64,000 nucleotides of DNA. Source: Lagopus muta. Its lineage: Eukaryota; Chordata; Aves; Galliformes; Phasianidae. Positions 27,320 through 39,960 of this stretch are shown here, one piece after another. The translations under genes were made by a program, and so were the position numbers. How positions within the stretch are numbered: the stretch's first letter is position 1; every line of letters starts with the position of its first letter. The notes under the pieces were generated by a model. It had not been told where the DNA came from and made no database searches. It saw only the letters and a list, made by a program, of their open reading frames with translations. Where the stretch lies: positions 13,455,501-13,519,500 of the forward strand of contig NC_064447.1 of the NCBI RefSeq assembly GCF_023343835.1. The letters run 5' to 3'.

Positions 27320-28615
27320 CTGTATTTATTTAAAGGCAGTTCAGTATTTGTATGTGTTACAGATGTTGCTGCTAAACATCTGCATTCATTTACATTCAAG
27401 AATGGTGTAAACACATATGACAAGACTTCTAAGCCTATTCTGTTTCATTATATGACTAGGATGCAAGCTCCAGCCTCTTCTGTTTGTTATCTATTAGCAG
27501 GCATCAGACGGGGATATACTCTTTATCTCTGCAATTGACAGCCTAGGGAGATTTAAGTGATTTGTGGCTCAGCTGTTCGTTTTCCTTCCTTCCTAGTGAT
27601 GAGACTATTCCTGAATAATTTTTTTAGCCATGCACACGTTTTGTATGTAAATGCACAGTTACGGGTCTTACCTTTACAAAACAACTGTTTAGTGATAAGT
27701 TATGCCGGATGGAGTTCTGCCAGGCTCTTTGATTCGATCTGTAGTAAGGAAATTTCTTCATTATGAAGTCATAAATGCCAGAGAGGGTGACTTTATTTGA
27801 AGGACTTTGCTGGATGGCCATTGCAATTAAGGCAATGTAGCTGAAAAAAAGGAAAACTGCAGTTACACCATCTCCTCACCCCTACACTGTTATTAGGACC
27901 ACACAGGTATGTGTGTGTCCATGATTCTGCTACCAAGAGTTCTTCTTTTCTGCACTGTGACCCGAGATGTCCCAGGATGAGTCCTGAGAGCAGTCACTGC
28001 AGTAACCAGCTCGAGAAGCAGGCAGCAATTCCAGGCAACTGAGTCCCTGAGGGTTAAAGGAAGATCACCCACCTCCTGAACCCCATCAGAAAAGTTTCTG
28101 TGAGACAAAAGGCTGCAGAGAAACCCCTCACCAGAGCCTTGCCTGCTCGAGACATGGACCTCAGCTGCCCCAACAGCACCCACCACACTTCTCCCCACCA
28201 CACTGGGCACTATCTGCATCTCACTCCCCTGCTGGCATGCTGCACATCTCAATCCCCTTCTCCCAGGGCTCCCGGAGGTCAGTGGAGACCCTTTGAGCTT
28301 TGGTGGCTCAGCACTGTGACCCCACAGGAGACAAAACAAACCTTGAGCACTTCAAACACAGGAAGGGGGAAATGTGCCCACCATGGCCCCAACCCCACCA
28401 CGCACACCTGGGATGAGGAACCCCACTGCCCCACACGCTCTGATCTCACCATCCCACAGCTCAGTAACCCTCCCCAGGGCTGGGGGACTTGGAGAAACTT
28501 CCTCTTACCTATATGCCGGTCTGGTGAATTTCTTTTCTTCGTCAGAACTACAGGTAGGGTAATCATCACCATCATAATTAAAGCAGTTATAGGGGTACTG
28601 CGTGTTGTCAAACAT
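26837..28615 (-). CDS. FOXL3: FOXL3, forkhead box transcription factor (complete, three coding exons)
   Basis: Three exons (28615-28509, 27840-27672, 27319-26837) join in phase to a 252-residue protein. The forkhead DNA-binding domain covers about residues 32-125. Its recognition helix holds the motif [10 protein letters not shown] (78-87), followed by the wing segment KGNYW (103-107) and then seven arginines (126-132), a probable nuclear localisation signal. A Ser-rich linker leads to an eh1-like motif FSIDYIL (211-217), the type that binds Groucho/TLE co-repressors. The start ATG has A at -3 and an in-frame TGA 18 nt upstream. Two introns cut the forkhead region, whereas vertebrate FOXL2 is normally intronless; with the N-terminus [10 protein letters not shown] and the position next to FAM20C, this favours FOXL3 over FOXL2. 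In medaka the orthologue acts in germ cells to suppress spermatogenesis; a role in birds is inference. Other Fox families fit the helix and tail less well. Confidence 0.93.
27320..27671 (-). other. FOXL3: FOXL3 intron 2
   Basis: 352-nt GT-AG intron in phase 0, between the recognition-helix exon and the wing exon. No repeat or second gene is visible. Confidence 0.9.
27672..27840 (-). CDS. FOXL3: FOXL3 coding exon 2 (forkhead core)
   Basis: 169 nt encoding residues 36-92. It begins with the last base of the Ser36 codon after a TTTTTTTCAG acceptor and ends with FVK before a GTAAGACCC donor. It carries forkhead helices 1-3, including [23 protein letters not shown] and the recognition helix. Phase is 2 at its 5' boundary and 0 at its 3' boundary, agreeing with both neighbours. 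Confidence 0.93.
27841..28508 (-). other. FOXL3: FOXL3 intron 1
   Basis: 668-nt GT-AG intron splitting the Ser36 codon. A 182-codon plus-strand open frame runs through this intron and over exon 1, but it resembles no known protein and has no splice or conservation support. Nothing else is seen in it. Confidence 0.9.
28509..28615 (-). CDS. FOXL3: FOXL3 coding exon 1
   Basis: Encodes residues 1-35 plus two bases of Ser36 (107 nt). It is Tyr/Asp-rich and acidic (DGDDY, SSDEE) and ends at the entry to the forkhead domain (TRPAY). The donor is AG followed by GTAAGAGG on the minus strand. The ATG at 28615-28613 is preceded by an in-frame TGA at 28633-28631, so the coding start is firm. A strong splice-acceptor-like sequence lies a further few bases upstream, so the transcribed exon may be longer only by a short leader of about 22 nt. 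Confidence 0.92.
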
Positions 28616-28639
28616 CGTTCTGCTCCTTGCTCAGCTCCT

Positions 28640-28900
28640 GTGGAGTGAGAGAGATGGAGTGATGTTTCTCAGAGCGTGGGCTCCCTCCTCCCTTCTTCCC
28701 TCCCCTCTGTCTGCCTCGTTCCCTCTCTCCCCCCTCCTCACTCTCCCTCTCCTCCATACACACACACACACACACACACACTCTCCCTGTTGGGGTGGGG
28801 ACTGTTTTTGCAATTCTCTCGTCCCAGACAGCCCGTCTGTTAGGATATAATTATTTTATTTTTTATTCTGGGGGGATGCAGGGGGGGTGAAGGGGGTGTT
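28640..28900 (-). promoter_or_regulatory. FOXL3 upstream region: polypurine tract and CA/TG repeat
   Basis: Just upstream of the FOXL3 start the plus strand is almost pure pyrimidine from about 28681 to 28756, so the FOXL3 sense strand is polypurine. A (CA)n run follows at 28758-28781. Farther up, an AT-rich stretch around 28848-28866 gives a weak TATA-like sequence on the minus strand. There is no CpG island. If the acceptor at 28639-28638 is real, this block is intronic rather than promoter. A regulatory role is inference from position only. Confidence 0.3.
28758..28781. repeat. (CA)n microsatellite upstream of FOXL3
   Basis: About 12 CA units adjoining the long polypyrimidine tract at 28681-28756 and about 145 nt upstream of the FOXL3 ATG. 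Its length may vary between individuals. Confidence 0.9.
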
Positions 28901-31009
28901 GCTGTTATTGCTGCTCTCACCTCCAATGGGGCTGCAGAGCCAGGCTGGAGCTGCAGAGCTGGGGTGACCCATTGCACTGGGCTGTGCCTGCCGGTAGCCA
29001 GCAGCTCGCTGGGTGGTCTGGGTTGGAGTGGGGCCACTGCTTCCCCCGCCACATCCCAACGTGACAAAAGCAAACAGCATGCTGCTAATAAATCGTGCTT
29101 CAAGGTCCCTGCTTGGAAATTCAACTTTGAGAGCAGAGTCCCGCTGCGGCCCCCCAGTCCTCTCCCTTTGGCTTTTCTCTCCCCCCAGCAAAGAGGGGTG
29201 CCTTCCTTTTTATTTATTTCTGGAAACTGGACGTACGATGAGCAGGCGATCCTTGCGCTCGTCCCGATCTGCAGTCTATAATGCGGTATAATGGACATAA
29301 ATTATATTTCCGTGACTAAAGGAAAATGTGTATGTTCAAAGAGAGGAGAACAGAGGGATACGAGGGACTACTGTCAAGCAGGAAAGTAAAAGGAAAATAG
29401 CTGTAGGCAGGAGAGCTGCCTGTGTGGGCTTTGATCTGAAGGATGAATTAGACTAATAGCCCTGTGTGTTGGCATCCAATACTGTAACAATTTAATAGTT
29501 TTTCAATGCTTTGGAGTGTTTTCCAACAAGTGATGTAAACTGAAGACATCACACGCCATTTCAGAGGGAGCTAAGAAGGTGTATGCCACATGATAATTAA
29601 ATTATTTGAAGACAGCTCTGTCCTGGGAGAAAACGGGTATTGGAAAAGAGAAAGCAAATTGGTGTGCAGAGAGTTGTGCGGATCGAAACATAAAGGCAGA
29701 ACCACTAGCAATGCAACTGTGTTTTCTATAGCATCCTTCATACAAAGTATGTCCCCAAACCCCTGTTGGAGTTAAAGGATACAATTAGAGGAAAATTCAA
29801 CCAAATGATAAAGAGCCCTTCAAAGTGACGTTTAAGGGGCTCCTGGGGTTTTGGCAAAGATAGACATAAGAAAGCTTTTTCTGTGGAACGCAACAACGCA
29901 ATACAGCAGGGAGTAGGGAGAAATATATGGCATGAAAAAATAGATAGAAGAGGTGCTTTCTGAGGAAGACGAGGCCAAGCAGAGAAATCCAAAACAAAAA
30001 ATTGCCTTCACTCTAAAATACATCAGTGGGCATATGCATGAAGCATGCACTGCAGAGGAGGTCTTAATACAAAGGGTCAGCGACTGCTGCCCAAGGCACA
30101 AGCAGGGCTTTAATACTGAGTAAGATGGAGCAGGTTCAGTGATGAAGAACGAAATATGCAATGTCTGATCTTCATTCATACTCTGTCCAGATGGACTGAA
30201 AAGATTTAAATAAAGAAACTGGTGGGCTGTGGACTTGGGAAGGTTTTCTTGCAGTGTAGCAGCCCTCCTCGAGACGAACACACATCCACGTGGATTTGTA
30301 GCAGTGGTTCTTCACTTGGGGATGGTTTTACCTCTCTGACATTCCCATGACACAAGGATTGTGGTTTCTGATTTATAATAACCTTTGAAAAGGAGTGCTG
30401 GGGTAGCTGCTCTTGTTTTATACAGCCTGCTGGTACCCTTCATTAAACTCTTAGATACTCCATGACACTTGCTTTGGTGAGAAAGTCAGGCTGTGCATTT
30501 GGACCAAAACCTTCATGTACTTAGCAGGAGTGTGTAGCAGGGGAACTTTTCTGTAAAGGGAGTGACAGCAAATGAAAGCAATGTCATTCTTTCAGTAATG
30601 TGATGTACCTCCTTTTCTGCCTGTTCTTAGCTTAGTGAGTGCAGTCAGCTCACCCCTGCCTGGCACATCTGTAACGTGCACCACCGTAACAGTTAGCCCT
30701 GTCCTGTGCCGCAGCTCATGGCCATCATCTGCCTCATCCTTTGCTGTGGAAGAAAACCTTTTGGCTAACTTTGTGCCTCAGAGACTGCTCTGTGGCTCTA
30801 CGTCCAGCAAATGGCTTTGATGTGCCATGGGAACCAGTGCTGGTGCCTCTGGAGAGCATCTCAGGAGCGACACCGAGGGGGGTGGAGCAGGGCACAATGG
30901 CTACAGACACAATGAAACCTCTGCCCATGCCATCTGTGTATTTTTTTAAAGCCTGCAGACTGATGTTTTATTCCCAAGAGAATGTTTATGGTCCAATTAC
31001 ACTCCTTGA

Positions 31010-31420
31010 GAATAATACTCATAAAGAATTGCCAACGTGCTCTTGTGGGCGCCGTGGTTGTGCTGGCAGGTGCTGTGCTTACGGTGGCGAAACGTTGTAC
31101 GAAAGCTTTTTCCCAGCATCTGTGTGGCCGTTATAGTTTAACTAGAAGAACTGTAACTCATCGCTGTCGTTACCATAAAAGCATAATTTTGCCAGGCTAG
31201 GGTTTCCTTGTGCTGTATATTTTCAAAACACAAAGCCGTAAACCATTTGATTTGAGCTCGTAAATCGGTAATAAAAACACAGTGAATGATTTGCCTATTT
31301 CTTTTTTTCTTTTTAATGTCGATATTAAAAAGTTATCTGCAATTTTTGTAATTATGATACAGATTACAAAAATTGTGCATGGAATGCAGGCTGGCCGTAA
31401 ATCAAAGAGGGCTGATTTAC
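31010..31420. promoter_or_regulatory. Candidate conserved element: CpG-retaining block with hairpin
   Basis: About 15 CpG dinucleotides remain in roughly 380 bp of locally AT-rich DNA, unlike the CpG-poor surroundings. It includes a 13-bp perfect inverted repeat at 31340-31375. It lies 2.4 kb upstream of the FOXL3 ATG. No open frame in it resembles a protein. An unmethylated regulatory element is one explanation; chance is another. Confidence 0.3.
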
Positions 31421-34400
31421 CCTTCATTTTAGCTGCTTAGTGTAACAGTGGGTACTTCAGTGTCTAGGAATGCATGCTGCCATCCCATGCCTCTCACTGG
31501 GCATTGCCCAGCATTACACCTTCCATTGTTTCACCTCTGAAGTGGGCCCCAGAGCTGGCTGCAGTGCAGGGTTTTATCCCAGACATCTTCATTTCAATGG
31601 AAGCATGGTGTGGCCTTCAGCAGCTTCTTGGATTAATCAGTGCTATCCTATATCACCAGAAAACTGCTTCCTTTGGAGTGCCAAATCCATAAGTCTTGCA
31701 AAGAAAGAAGAGGATGTGGCAATTAAGGCAGCCGTCATAACTCTGCAAGTTGCTCTGCTATGGGATGAGGAGGAGATTCCCGTGGACTCGGCTGGGGCTG
31801 CGGTTGTGGTGGCACCTGACAGCCCAAAGAAGAGCTCTGACACTCAACTCAGTGGTGACCACTTCTAAGAAGAGCCGAGTCGTGCCACACTGCACAGCCC
31901 CGTTTCCTACACTGCTCTCCATTTCACCCATGTTCATCTGCTGACTTGCTCTCCTTTCTCCTTGTCCTTCATGTGACTGAATAGAACTTCATGGAAATAC
32001 AGTTTGCACCACAGTTTGCAATTTTCTGCTGGGGCTCAGCAAGGATTGTTTATGATTACTAGAGAGAGAGTTATTTGGAGAAGCATTCTTCATCTGCATG
32101 CTTTCTAGCTGCAGCACTGGAAACTGGTGTGCATAAAACACAACATAGGTTTCTACCAAACAGGAATATGGATAAGAATCCTCGGCTGACAATTCATCAC
32201 ATTAGCATTAGTAATAAGAGAGCAGCTATCTAAACTAGCTCAGATATATTATTTCTGCCTTAGGTAGATGCAGAGATTCACAAGATAAATGTGAAAATCT
32301 ATTCCTGGGGATGCTGAGTGTCTTTTCATAGCAAAAACTAAGAACAGAACCGTTTAAAGAGTGAAAAGCTTTTTGTCATACCTGCTTCTGGTTTGGGACT
32401 TTTGGTCAAAAAAGCAATACTGTCAGGAATTCCATCCAACCTGAGGGCTTCCCATGGTCCTGTGATGTCCTGTGTGCAGCCAAGATGCCCCACATCAGTT
32501 GCCATGCTTGGAGGAGATGATGCATGAAGTGCTGGCTTCCTGGAGGGGCTGATCACAGAGTGGGTCAGCTGTGAGTGCCATTACAGGAATCAGCACTGCT
32601 TGTGTTATTTGCTCCTTTTCTCCCATAGGGTCATGGTTTTAAAGGTAATGGAGAGAAATGGTAAGCAAATCTCAAGTTGTAGCTGTTTATTATATGAAGT
32701 TGTTGAATTTTTTGTGGACTTATGTTCTGCTTAAAAGCAGAAACGAAAGGCAGAAGAATAAAAGATCTAAAAAATATTTTTTTCTTAAAATGTATTTCCA
32801 GGTTGATCAGAATGGGTTGGGTTTACCTAAAAAGATTTCACAATACCCCAAACCAGAGATACTCCATCCCCACTTTGACCAGGACATCTCTATAGGAGAG
32901 ATGATGCTGCTTAAAAGGCTGCATAGGAGTTTCTGTATTTGATACAGATACACGAGAGATGTTCAGATTTTGACTGTTCGTGGTTTGGTATTCTCCTTCT
33001 CAGTGACACAAAATAAAATCCACCTCTTTGACTCTGCAAATAGATGGGATAAAGCACAGTGAGGATGAGCAAGGCTGCACGGGAGACCTGGCCTTCATGC
33101 TGGCAGCTTTGTTCCTCCCTCAGCTGTGAAAGACTCACTGATCCGTGAGACTTTTGGAGACAAGAGGGGAGAACTGGAGGATTAGCAGAAGGGATAAATC
33201 ACGAGGTGATGCCTATTCTTTGCAGCACGGTGCACCTCTCGCACTGGCACGACGCTCACGCCTTGACACAGCCTACACTTGCTTACCAAAAATGGACATT
33301 CTCTTGGCACAGCTGCCATAGCTCATCCATCTTTGGTCATTTCTCATTTCAGCTATGTACAAAATCATTTGGCTATAGGCCTCACTTCATGCGTTGTTTG
33401 AATTCTGCACCAGACACAGCTAATAGCTCAGGCCAGGAAACTTGTTCCAGATGTTAATTAACTCCCCTCTGCATTAACTGGAATCACACAATTAAGGCCT
33501 GATTATTTATAAAATCATTTTATCGAGAGAACGATGGGAATGAACACAAACATCTTGGCTCACACTTCCACACAAATGTCCATGTGCTGCTGAATTGAGG
33601 AAACTGGCACCAGTTGTCCCACACATTCATTTTCAGCCATCGTCATTACTGCAGAGGATAAAGGACAACAGTCAGCCAGGCACAGAGGAGCAGTGCTGAG
33701 GAGAAGAAGCTAATTCCCAGCTGAGATGAAGTTTACTACTGGTATGCCAGAGGATGTCAAAGATGTCTCTTAAATATTCCATAGGCCATGGATCTCTCGT
33801 GCACTCGTAAATCCAAAGGACAGAACAGTCTCATTTTACCCAGCCACAAATGGCAATGTTTAAGGGTTTGGTAGCCACCTAGGGGCTGGCCACTGTGTGA
33901 TGTTTTCTGTTCTCTACCACATGCCTCTTTGTTTAAGGGGCTTTCTGGGGGTTGCACAAGCACTTAACAGCTCCATGAGACAGCAAATTCAAACTGGTTC
34001 AAAGTCAGCTCTCCCATCAGCCTTGCATACAGCTTGGAGTCAGAATCCATGATTTTTTATTATGTGGTGCTGCAAAATGGACAAATGCAAGGCTTTCTGC
34101 AAGGAGATGCAAACAGGTTTTGCCATAATTGGCTGAATGCACGTGGCCTTGTAAGAGCAAAAGTAACAACATGGCAATGCAGGTTGCCAGCTTCTTGGAA
34201 GATGTGCATAAATTCTCTGGGAGCTGCATGAAGAATCCTGGAGCCATGCAGATCAAACTGGCGGGAGAAGAGTAACTGGAACCTGGGTCTTAATGCTGTA
34301 GCTGGAGAAGGGGATGGCAGCCAGGGGCTGTCCAGCTATCTATTCCTTCAGGTATTTTCTAATTTCTCCATAAGGTGTAACCTGTGGCTGCATAAAACTT

Positions 34401-37400
34401 CTAGAACATTCCAGTTTTCTCCAAAGCCCATCTTTAAAATGGGATCATGCCTTGTAAACTCTCTCCTACATCTCTGTTGCCAAATGGTGATAATATTTGT
34501 CCGTGATCAATATGATTTCTTTTTTTCCCATAGAAAACGCATCCCTCCTAACTCTCAGATATGATTCAAAGTCTTTTTCCCTGTAAGTACGTTCAGCCAT
34601 CAAGGTTTTTCTTTCCTTAATCCTGAAAGAAAAAAAAAAAAAAGTAAATATATTTTGATAATCCCAGTTAAACTACTCTCTTTCATTCCAGGACAAACAC
34701 TTGACTGCTAATGTGTCAGGGACATCTGATTACATTTCCCACAATGCCAGACATAAGCCTTCTTTTCTTCCTGAGTTAGAATAATCATTCAAAGTTCAGC
34801 ATTTATCATCCTTGGAGTATTTGGCAATCTATCACATGAAAGAGAGTCTCAGTGGAGGGCCACTGGCTAACACTGTGTTTTGAGGTTTCTGCTGATAGCT
34901 CCTTAAAGAGGTGTAAGCTCCCTTCTTGCTTTCCCAGCCTTTTCATCTTGTGAGAGGCTTCCTGATGCTTGCAGTGGAGTCTAAAGAGAAATAAGCTTTG
35001 ATCTCTGTCTCCTGAAGTGCTTTCTCACCATCGGTGCAGTTCCAGGTGAAAATATTTGGAGTGCCAAGCTACTGGCTCTGGCTCTGTTGCTGATAGGAAG
35101 GTGGGAAATTAATGACAATCCGTTGGCAAAGTCGCATTCTGTTTGAATTGATTGTGTTAAAAATGATGTATAGATAGCTAAAAGAAAAAAAAACCACCAG
35201 CTCTGATTTTGCTTCCTCCCATGGATTTTTGACCTCAGAGAACCTTTCTTTATCAACATTTCAGTTTGATCATTTTGAAAAGCCTTTGGGATTTCAAAGC
35301 GTCCGTAGCCCAATTGTAGCACCAGAAACTTTCCTCTTTCCTTATGCTCAGTGGGAAGGTCCTTCCTCTGGTGAACAGAACTTAACCAAATGACAGCTCT
35401 GAGACACTGGGCACTGAATGGAATGAATCCTTCTCATTCATCAGGCCACAGTGCTTTCAGGTGTATGTAAATAAATTCTCAGTTTACCACGTTTTGATTG
35501 AAAGCTGAAGATTGTGCTATGCTATGTGAGAGTCAAATCATGTGCATCTTCTAACTGGCTTCTGCAGCTGCCTGTTAGACTGGATACATAAGATGATGGA
35601 CTGTTATTTACAACTTACCTCTACATTGATGACTATTTGGGAGCGCAGTTTATTTTTCTTTTGCCTCTTGCCTATTTTCCAAGTTGTTCATCAGTTCTTA
35701 CAAATAACTCTCAGGACTTCGGGATTCAGAAATACTGGTTACAATGCACATGCCATAAGTCCATCTGGGATTGCAGACCCTGCTGTTATAATGGCCTCCA
35801 GCAGGAGCTGTGATGTAGACTGCAGTCCATGACGGGGTGATCAGTGGTGCAGGTGAGACACCAGGATGATTTCAGCCATTCTTTCTCTGCAGCTTTCTGT
35901 CAGTCTTAACCAATTAATGTACTTCCTTTCTTTCTTATCTCTCCAATGCAAGGCCATTTGGAAAAAAAGAGACACAACCACAAAAAGGAATTTCTGTGCT
36001 TTGATCCTCACCTGGCCCTCAAAGCAGGTGCTCCTATAGCCCAACACCCAGCACTGATCTGAAAGGAAGCAGTGATACAAGAGTGGCGGTTATTCTGCTT
36101 CATGTCCCAACGAAACCACACTGCATGTGCTAAAAAAAACCAGCAGAGATCAGCAGTAGAAGCATCCTCCCATGTCAGCTGCCTTTTCCACCGCAGACAG
36201 CAAACAAGCACAGTGTTTGCTGACAAAGCTGGGCCTGGTGATGCTCAGCGTTATTTTTTTGGCATCCTTGGCAAAGGCTTGAAGCAGCACCTACCTGATG
36301 GGCTCTGAGCTGCTAAAGGCAATTTACACTGCAGGAGCAAACCAGAAGCAATCTTGAAAGTCACTCAGATATAGAGACATGCACTAGCACTGACAAAGTT
36401 TCCCAATCAGAATCAAGATGGAGCTATATTTTCTAGGAAGCAGGATGCAACGTAGCCATATGATCACTTAAGTAAGTCGAGAATCCTATTCTGGCAAGTA
36501 CTGCAGAGCTATCTGCTGGCAGTGCATCGCGTAGGCTGAGAAACTGGAGCATGGAGGTTTTACAGGTCACACATTCTGAGCATTCTGCAATAACTGTGTC
36601 TGGGGAGACAACACTTCTTTCTGTCCATTTAGCTTAATAAATCAAAATCAGGCACCAGTATCGTGGGACGGCTATCTGAGTAAGAAGTTCATATTCGCGT
36701 TTTGAAATAGAACAATATAGAAATTTTGGATCCCAGTGACTGTAAATTTGAAGCATGCAGCATTCATCTCTGTCCTTTTTATGGCTGAAGGCCTCTGTAT
36801 CTCTTGCTAGCTTTTGTGGGGAAAATTTCTTCTAAAAAACGTCATTGCAACTATTTATGTCTGTTTGTTTGGTATGGGGTTGAACAGCACCAAGCAGAAA
36901 GCTGGAGATGTATTTAGATTCCTTTCTCTGGAAGACGGGTGGGGATGGACATGTTCTTGATTAAAAGTGGGAGTTGGGAAGATTGTATCCCAAGGTTATT
37001 TTTGGTTGCTGGAGTCTGGATCTAAAGCTTGTCGCCTGGCTCCAAACCCTACATGTTCATATCTGATTTGGCCAATTTGGAATTGAATCTGTTTTTAGAA
37101 GTAAAGGAGAGCAACTGTTTGCAGGTTTTAAGGGATGTCCCCAGATTTCTTCAGGACAGGGCAAGGGCTTTGAGGCCATCTGGATCTCACAAATGTATCT
37201 GACCTGTTGCCAGATAAGGGGTAGACTGGGAAACCTCCAAGCTTCCTAGGGGTGTCCAGGAATGGAGGCTTTGGTGTAAGAACACCCATACGAAATGATT
37301 TTGCATCACATTTCTGTGCTGTGGCATCAGCTTCCCTGTTGGAGAGTGCTCAGTGGGATGAGCTGTGTCATGATGGGGGAAGAGATGGGAGGCGAGATGC

Positions 37401-39960
37401 TGGAACAGGAATGAGGGGTTGCTGGGATGGACCTTGGAGCTTCACATCTGCTCCTCTCTGTCTGCACTGGGGAAGGCAATCCACAGGTGCTGTGGGAGGT
37501 AGAACGTGGCATTTATGAGTGATTTTCCATTCAGGGTTATTTAACGTGATTCAAAGGGGCAGAACCAATTATACTGTTCAATACTCAGAAGGAAGTAATG
37601 ACTTGTCAATCCTGGAGACACTAATCCTGAGCAGATAATGAACACACTTGCCTTACATGAGGCCACCCACAGCAATTTGACTTGGAATTGCAATGACAAA
37701 GTGCGTTTTCACTATGAAATGCCCCAGCTGGGGCTCAGCTGCATCCTGGAGCATGGCACCAGGGTGATCCCAGAGGAGAGCCAGGATCTGTTGGTTCACT
37801 GAGACCAGGCAAAGGGAAGGACTGCAAATCCTCCACTCTGCTCTGGGCAGCAGAGGGCTTCCTGTTGATTTACCCCTGCTTATCTGGGAGACCAGACTCC
37901 TGCTGGTTTGACTGAGAGGAGAGCCCAGGATGTGGCAGACTGGGAAGAGGAGTGGTTCCCTCTGCAGCCATGCCTTGCTACATATTTCTACAGGGTCAGC
38001 TGCTGCTCCTTGCCTGGGATGACAATTTCCTTTAATCCCCTGAGGCAGGACCCAAGATGCTGCCTGCATGGTTCCATTACCCAGCAGTTCCTCCCACAGC
38101 TGTGCAGCACCTCACAGCTCTCAGTTAAAGCAACAAAGCAGCAATATTCAGTCATTTTAAACAGCAAATGGTCAGTCGTTTTTAAAAAGGAAGCAAAGGG
38201 AAGAAAACAAGAGAGAAGGCTGCACATGGCATATAGTATAAATGTTTATTATTGGTTAAGGGTTGACCACGCTAGCAAAGATCCTTAAGAGCTGCCTGAT
38301 GCTAATGAGGCAGGGAATGTTTCCTCCTGCAATGATGAGCGCACAGCTCCTTGCTTTGGTGTGCTTTCACAGCATTTACACAGCGCCAGAAAAACATTTG
38401 CAGCAGCATATGTTTCTGCAGAGCAGCTTCAGCTGCAGTGAGAAGGCAGTGGGGACACAGAAACGTTTCCTATAGGGTGGGATGTGGAAACATCTGTGCA
38501 GCATGGGCGCTCCAAGGGGAGGCTGAGCGCGGGGCTGGGTGATGTTGCTGCTGCCCTCTAGATGGTGCAGTCTGATAAAAAATTTGAGAATAAAACCAGC
38601 TTGCTGTGACTGGGGGCTCTCCGACTTTTTCTGGGCAGAAGTTTCTAATTGCATTTGCAGGAAGGCATATCGCCAGTGACAGAGAAGTGGAACGCTGCAG
38701 TGCTGCTAATTCCCTTAACTGTTGGGACGAAGGCCAGATCCATGGCAATATATGCATATTTTCTGTAACCCGGTGCACTGCACTGTATTGTGCCTTGAAC
38801 TACTCTGCACGTTAAGTTTATTCCTAGGCCATTATTTTTATTTTTTAACCCAGCAGTCTGTGCCAGGAAATGCAGCGCATTTCAGAGGTCAGACTGGGAA
38901 ATATCACAGAGCTGAGTAAGAAAGCTGGTTTAATGGTTTTCAGTATTTACAGCTCAGAACCACAAATTCCTGACTGCAAATTTGTACTGAACAATGCCAG
39001 TAGTGTCTGTGCTGTGCTGCAAAGGAGATATCGGACCGAGCTGACCACTGTCAAGTGAAACTGATTGAAAAGAAGTATGAAGAAAAGAAAACGTGGAAGA
39101 AACTCCTATTGGCAATCCTTAATAAGTGAAAACTCATGCAGAGAAATCTATTTGAGGCAGAGGGGAGCAATTTGATGTGAGCCACCTTTTGATTCATGAT
39201 GGAACAAAGGCACCAGGAGAGTGAAAGAAGAAACATAAACTACAAGAGAAAGAGAGTGTGTATGATGGGCAGCGGCCAACACAAACTGGAAATCATTTGG
39301 TTCTCAAAATGAATGTGAGTGGAAGATATACAACTGCAAAGCCAGAGCGGGAAAGGTTATGGAAAATAAAAGGGAGATTTGTTTTTCGGCAGCATATATC
39401 CTAGCAACATCACAGTCCTAATATTAGGTGGAGATACTGAAGCTGACAGAGCCATGGGAAAGGGAGAGGTATCCAGTCTCTGTGTGGAAAGCAGCTCTCT
39501 TCTCACATCAAACTCTCACATGAGTTTGGCTGGTACCTCCACGTCTGTATAGCTATGAAAATGTTAAACATTTTCTGCCAGTGCAAAAATCAGACTGGAC
39601 TCCAACCATCCCTATGTGTCCCAGGAGAACGGGCCAAAGAAGTCTCTGGTTCATGAAAATTCATTTTGGGTAGTTTGAATGAGGCAAAGCCTGGGACTGG
39701 AAGGATGCTACCGCCGTGTGAGTGCTTGAGTGGGTCCAGCTGGTCCTGCAGGTAGGGCATCTTGTCACCCAACAGGATGATGATGAGTCCTATGAAAGTA
39801 AAATGCATGGGCAGGGCACAGCTGTGCCATGTCAGGGTCTGTGCCCAGGACAAATCCCTTGCTCACAGAGGTGCCTTAGTGGGACCAGACACCTCCACAC
39901 CAACAACCATCCCGCCTAGCAAAGAGCCGAAATAAGATCTGCACAGCTGGAAATGTGGAT

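Noticed and set aside
28100..28648. 182-codon plus-strand open frame over FOXL3 exon 1 and intron 1
   Set aside because: It lies antisense to a real exon, is Pro/His/Thr-rich like random translated GC-rich DNA, and resembles no known protein.
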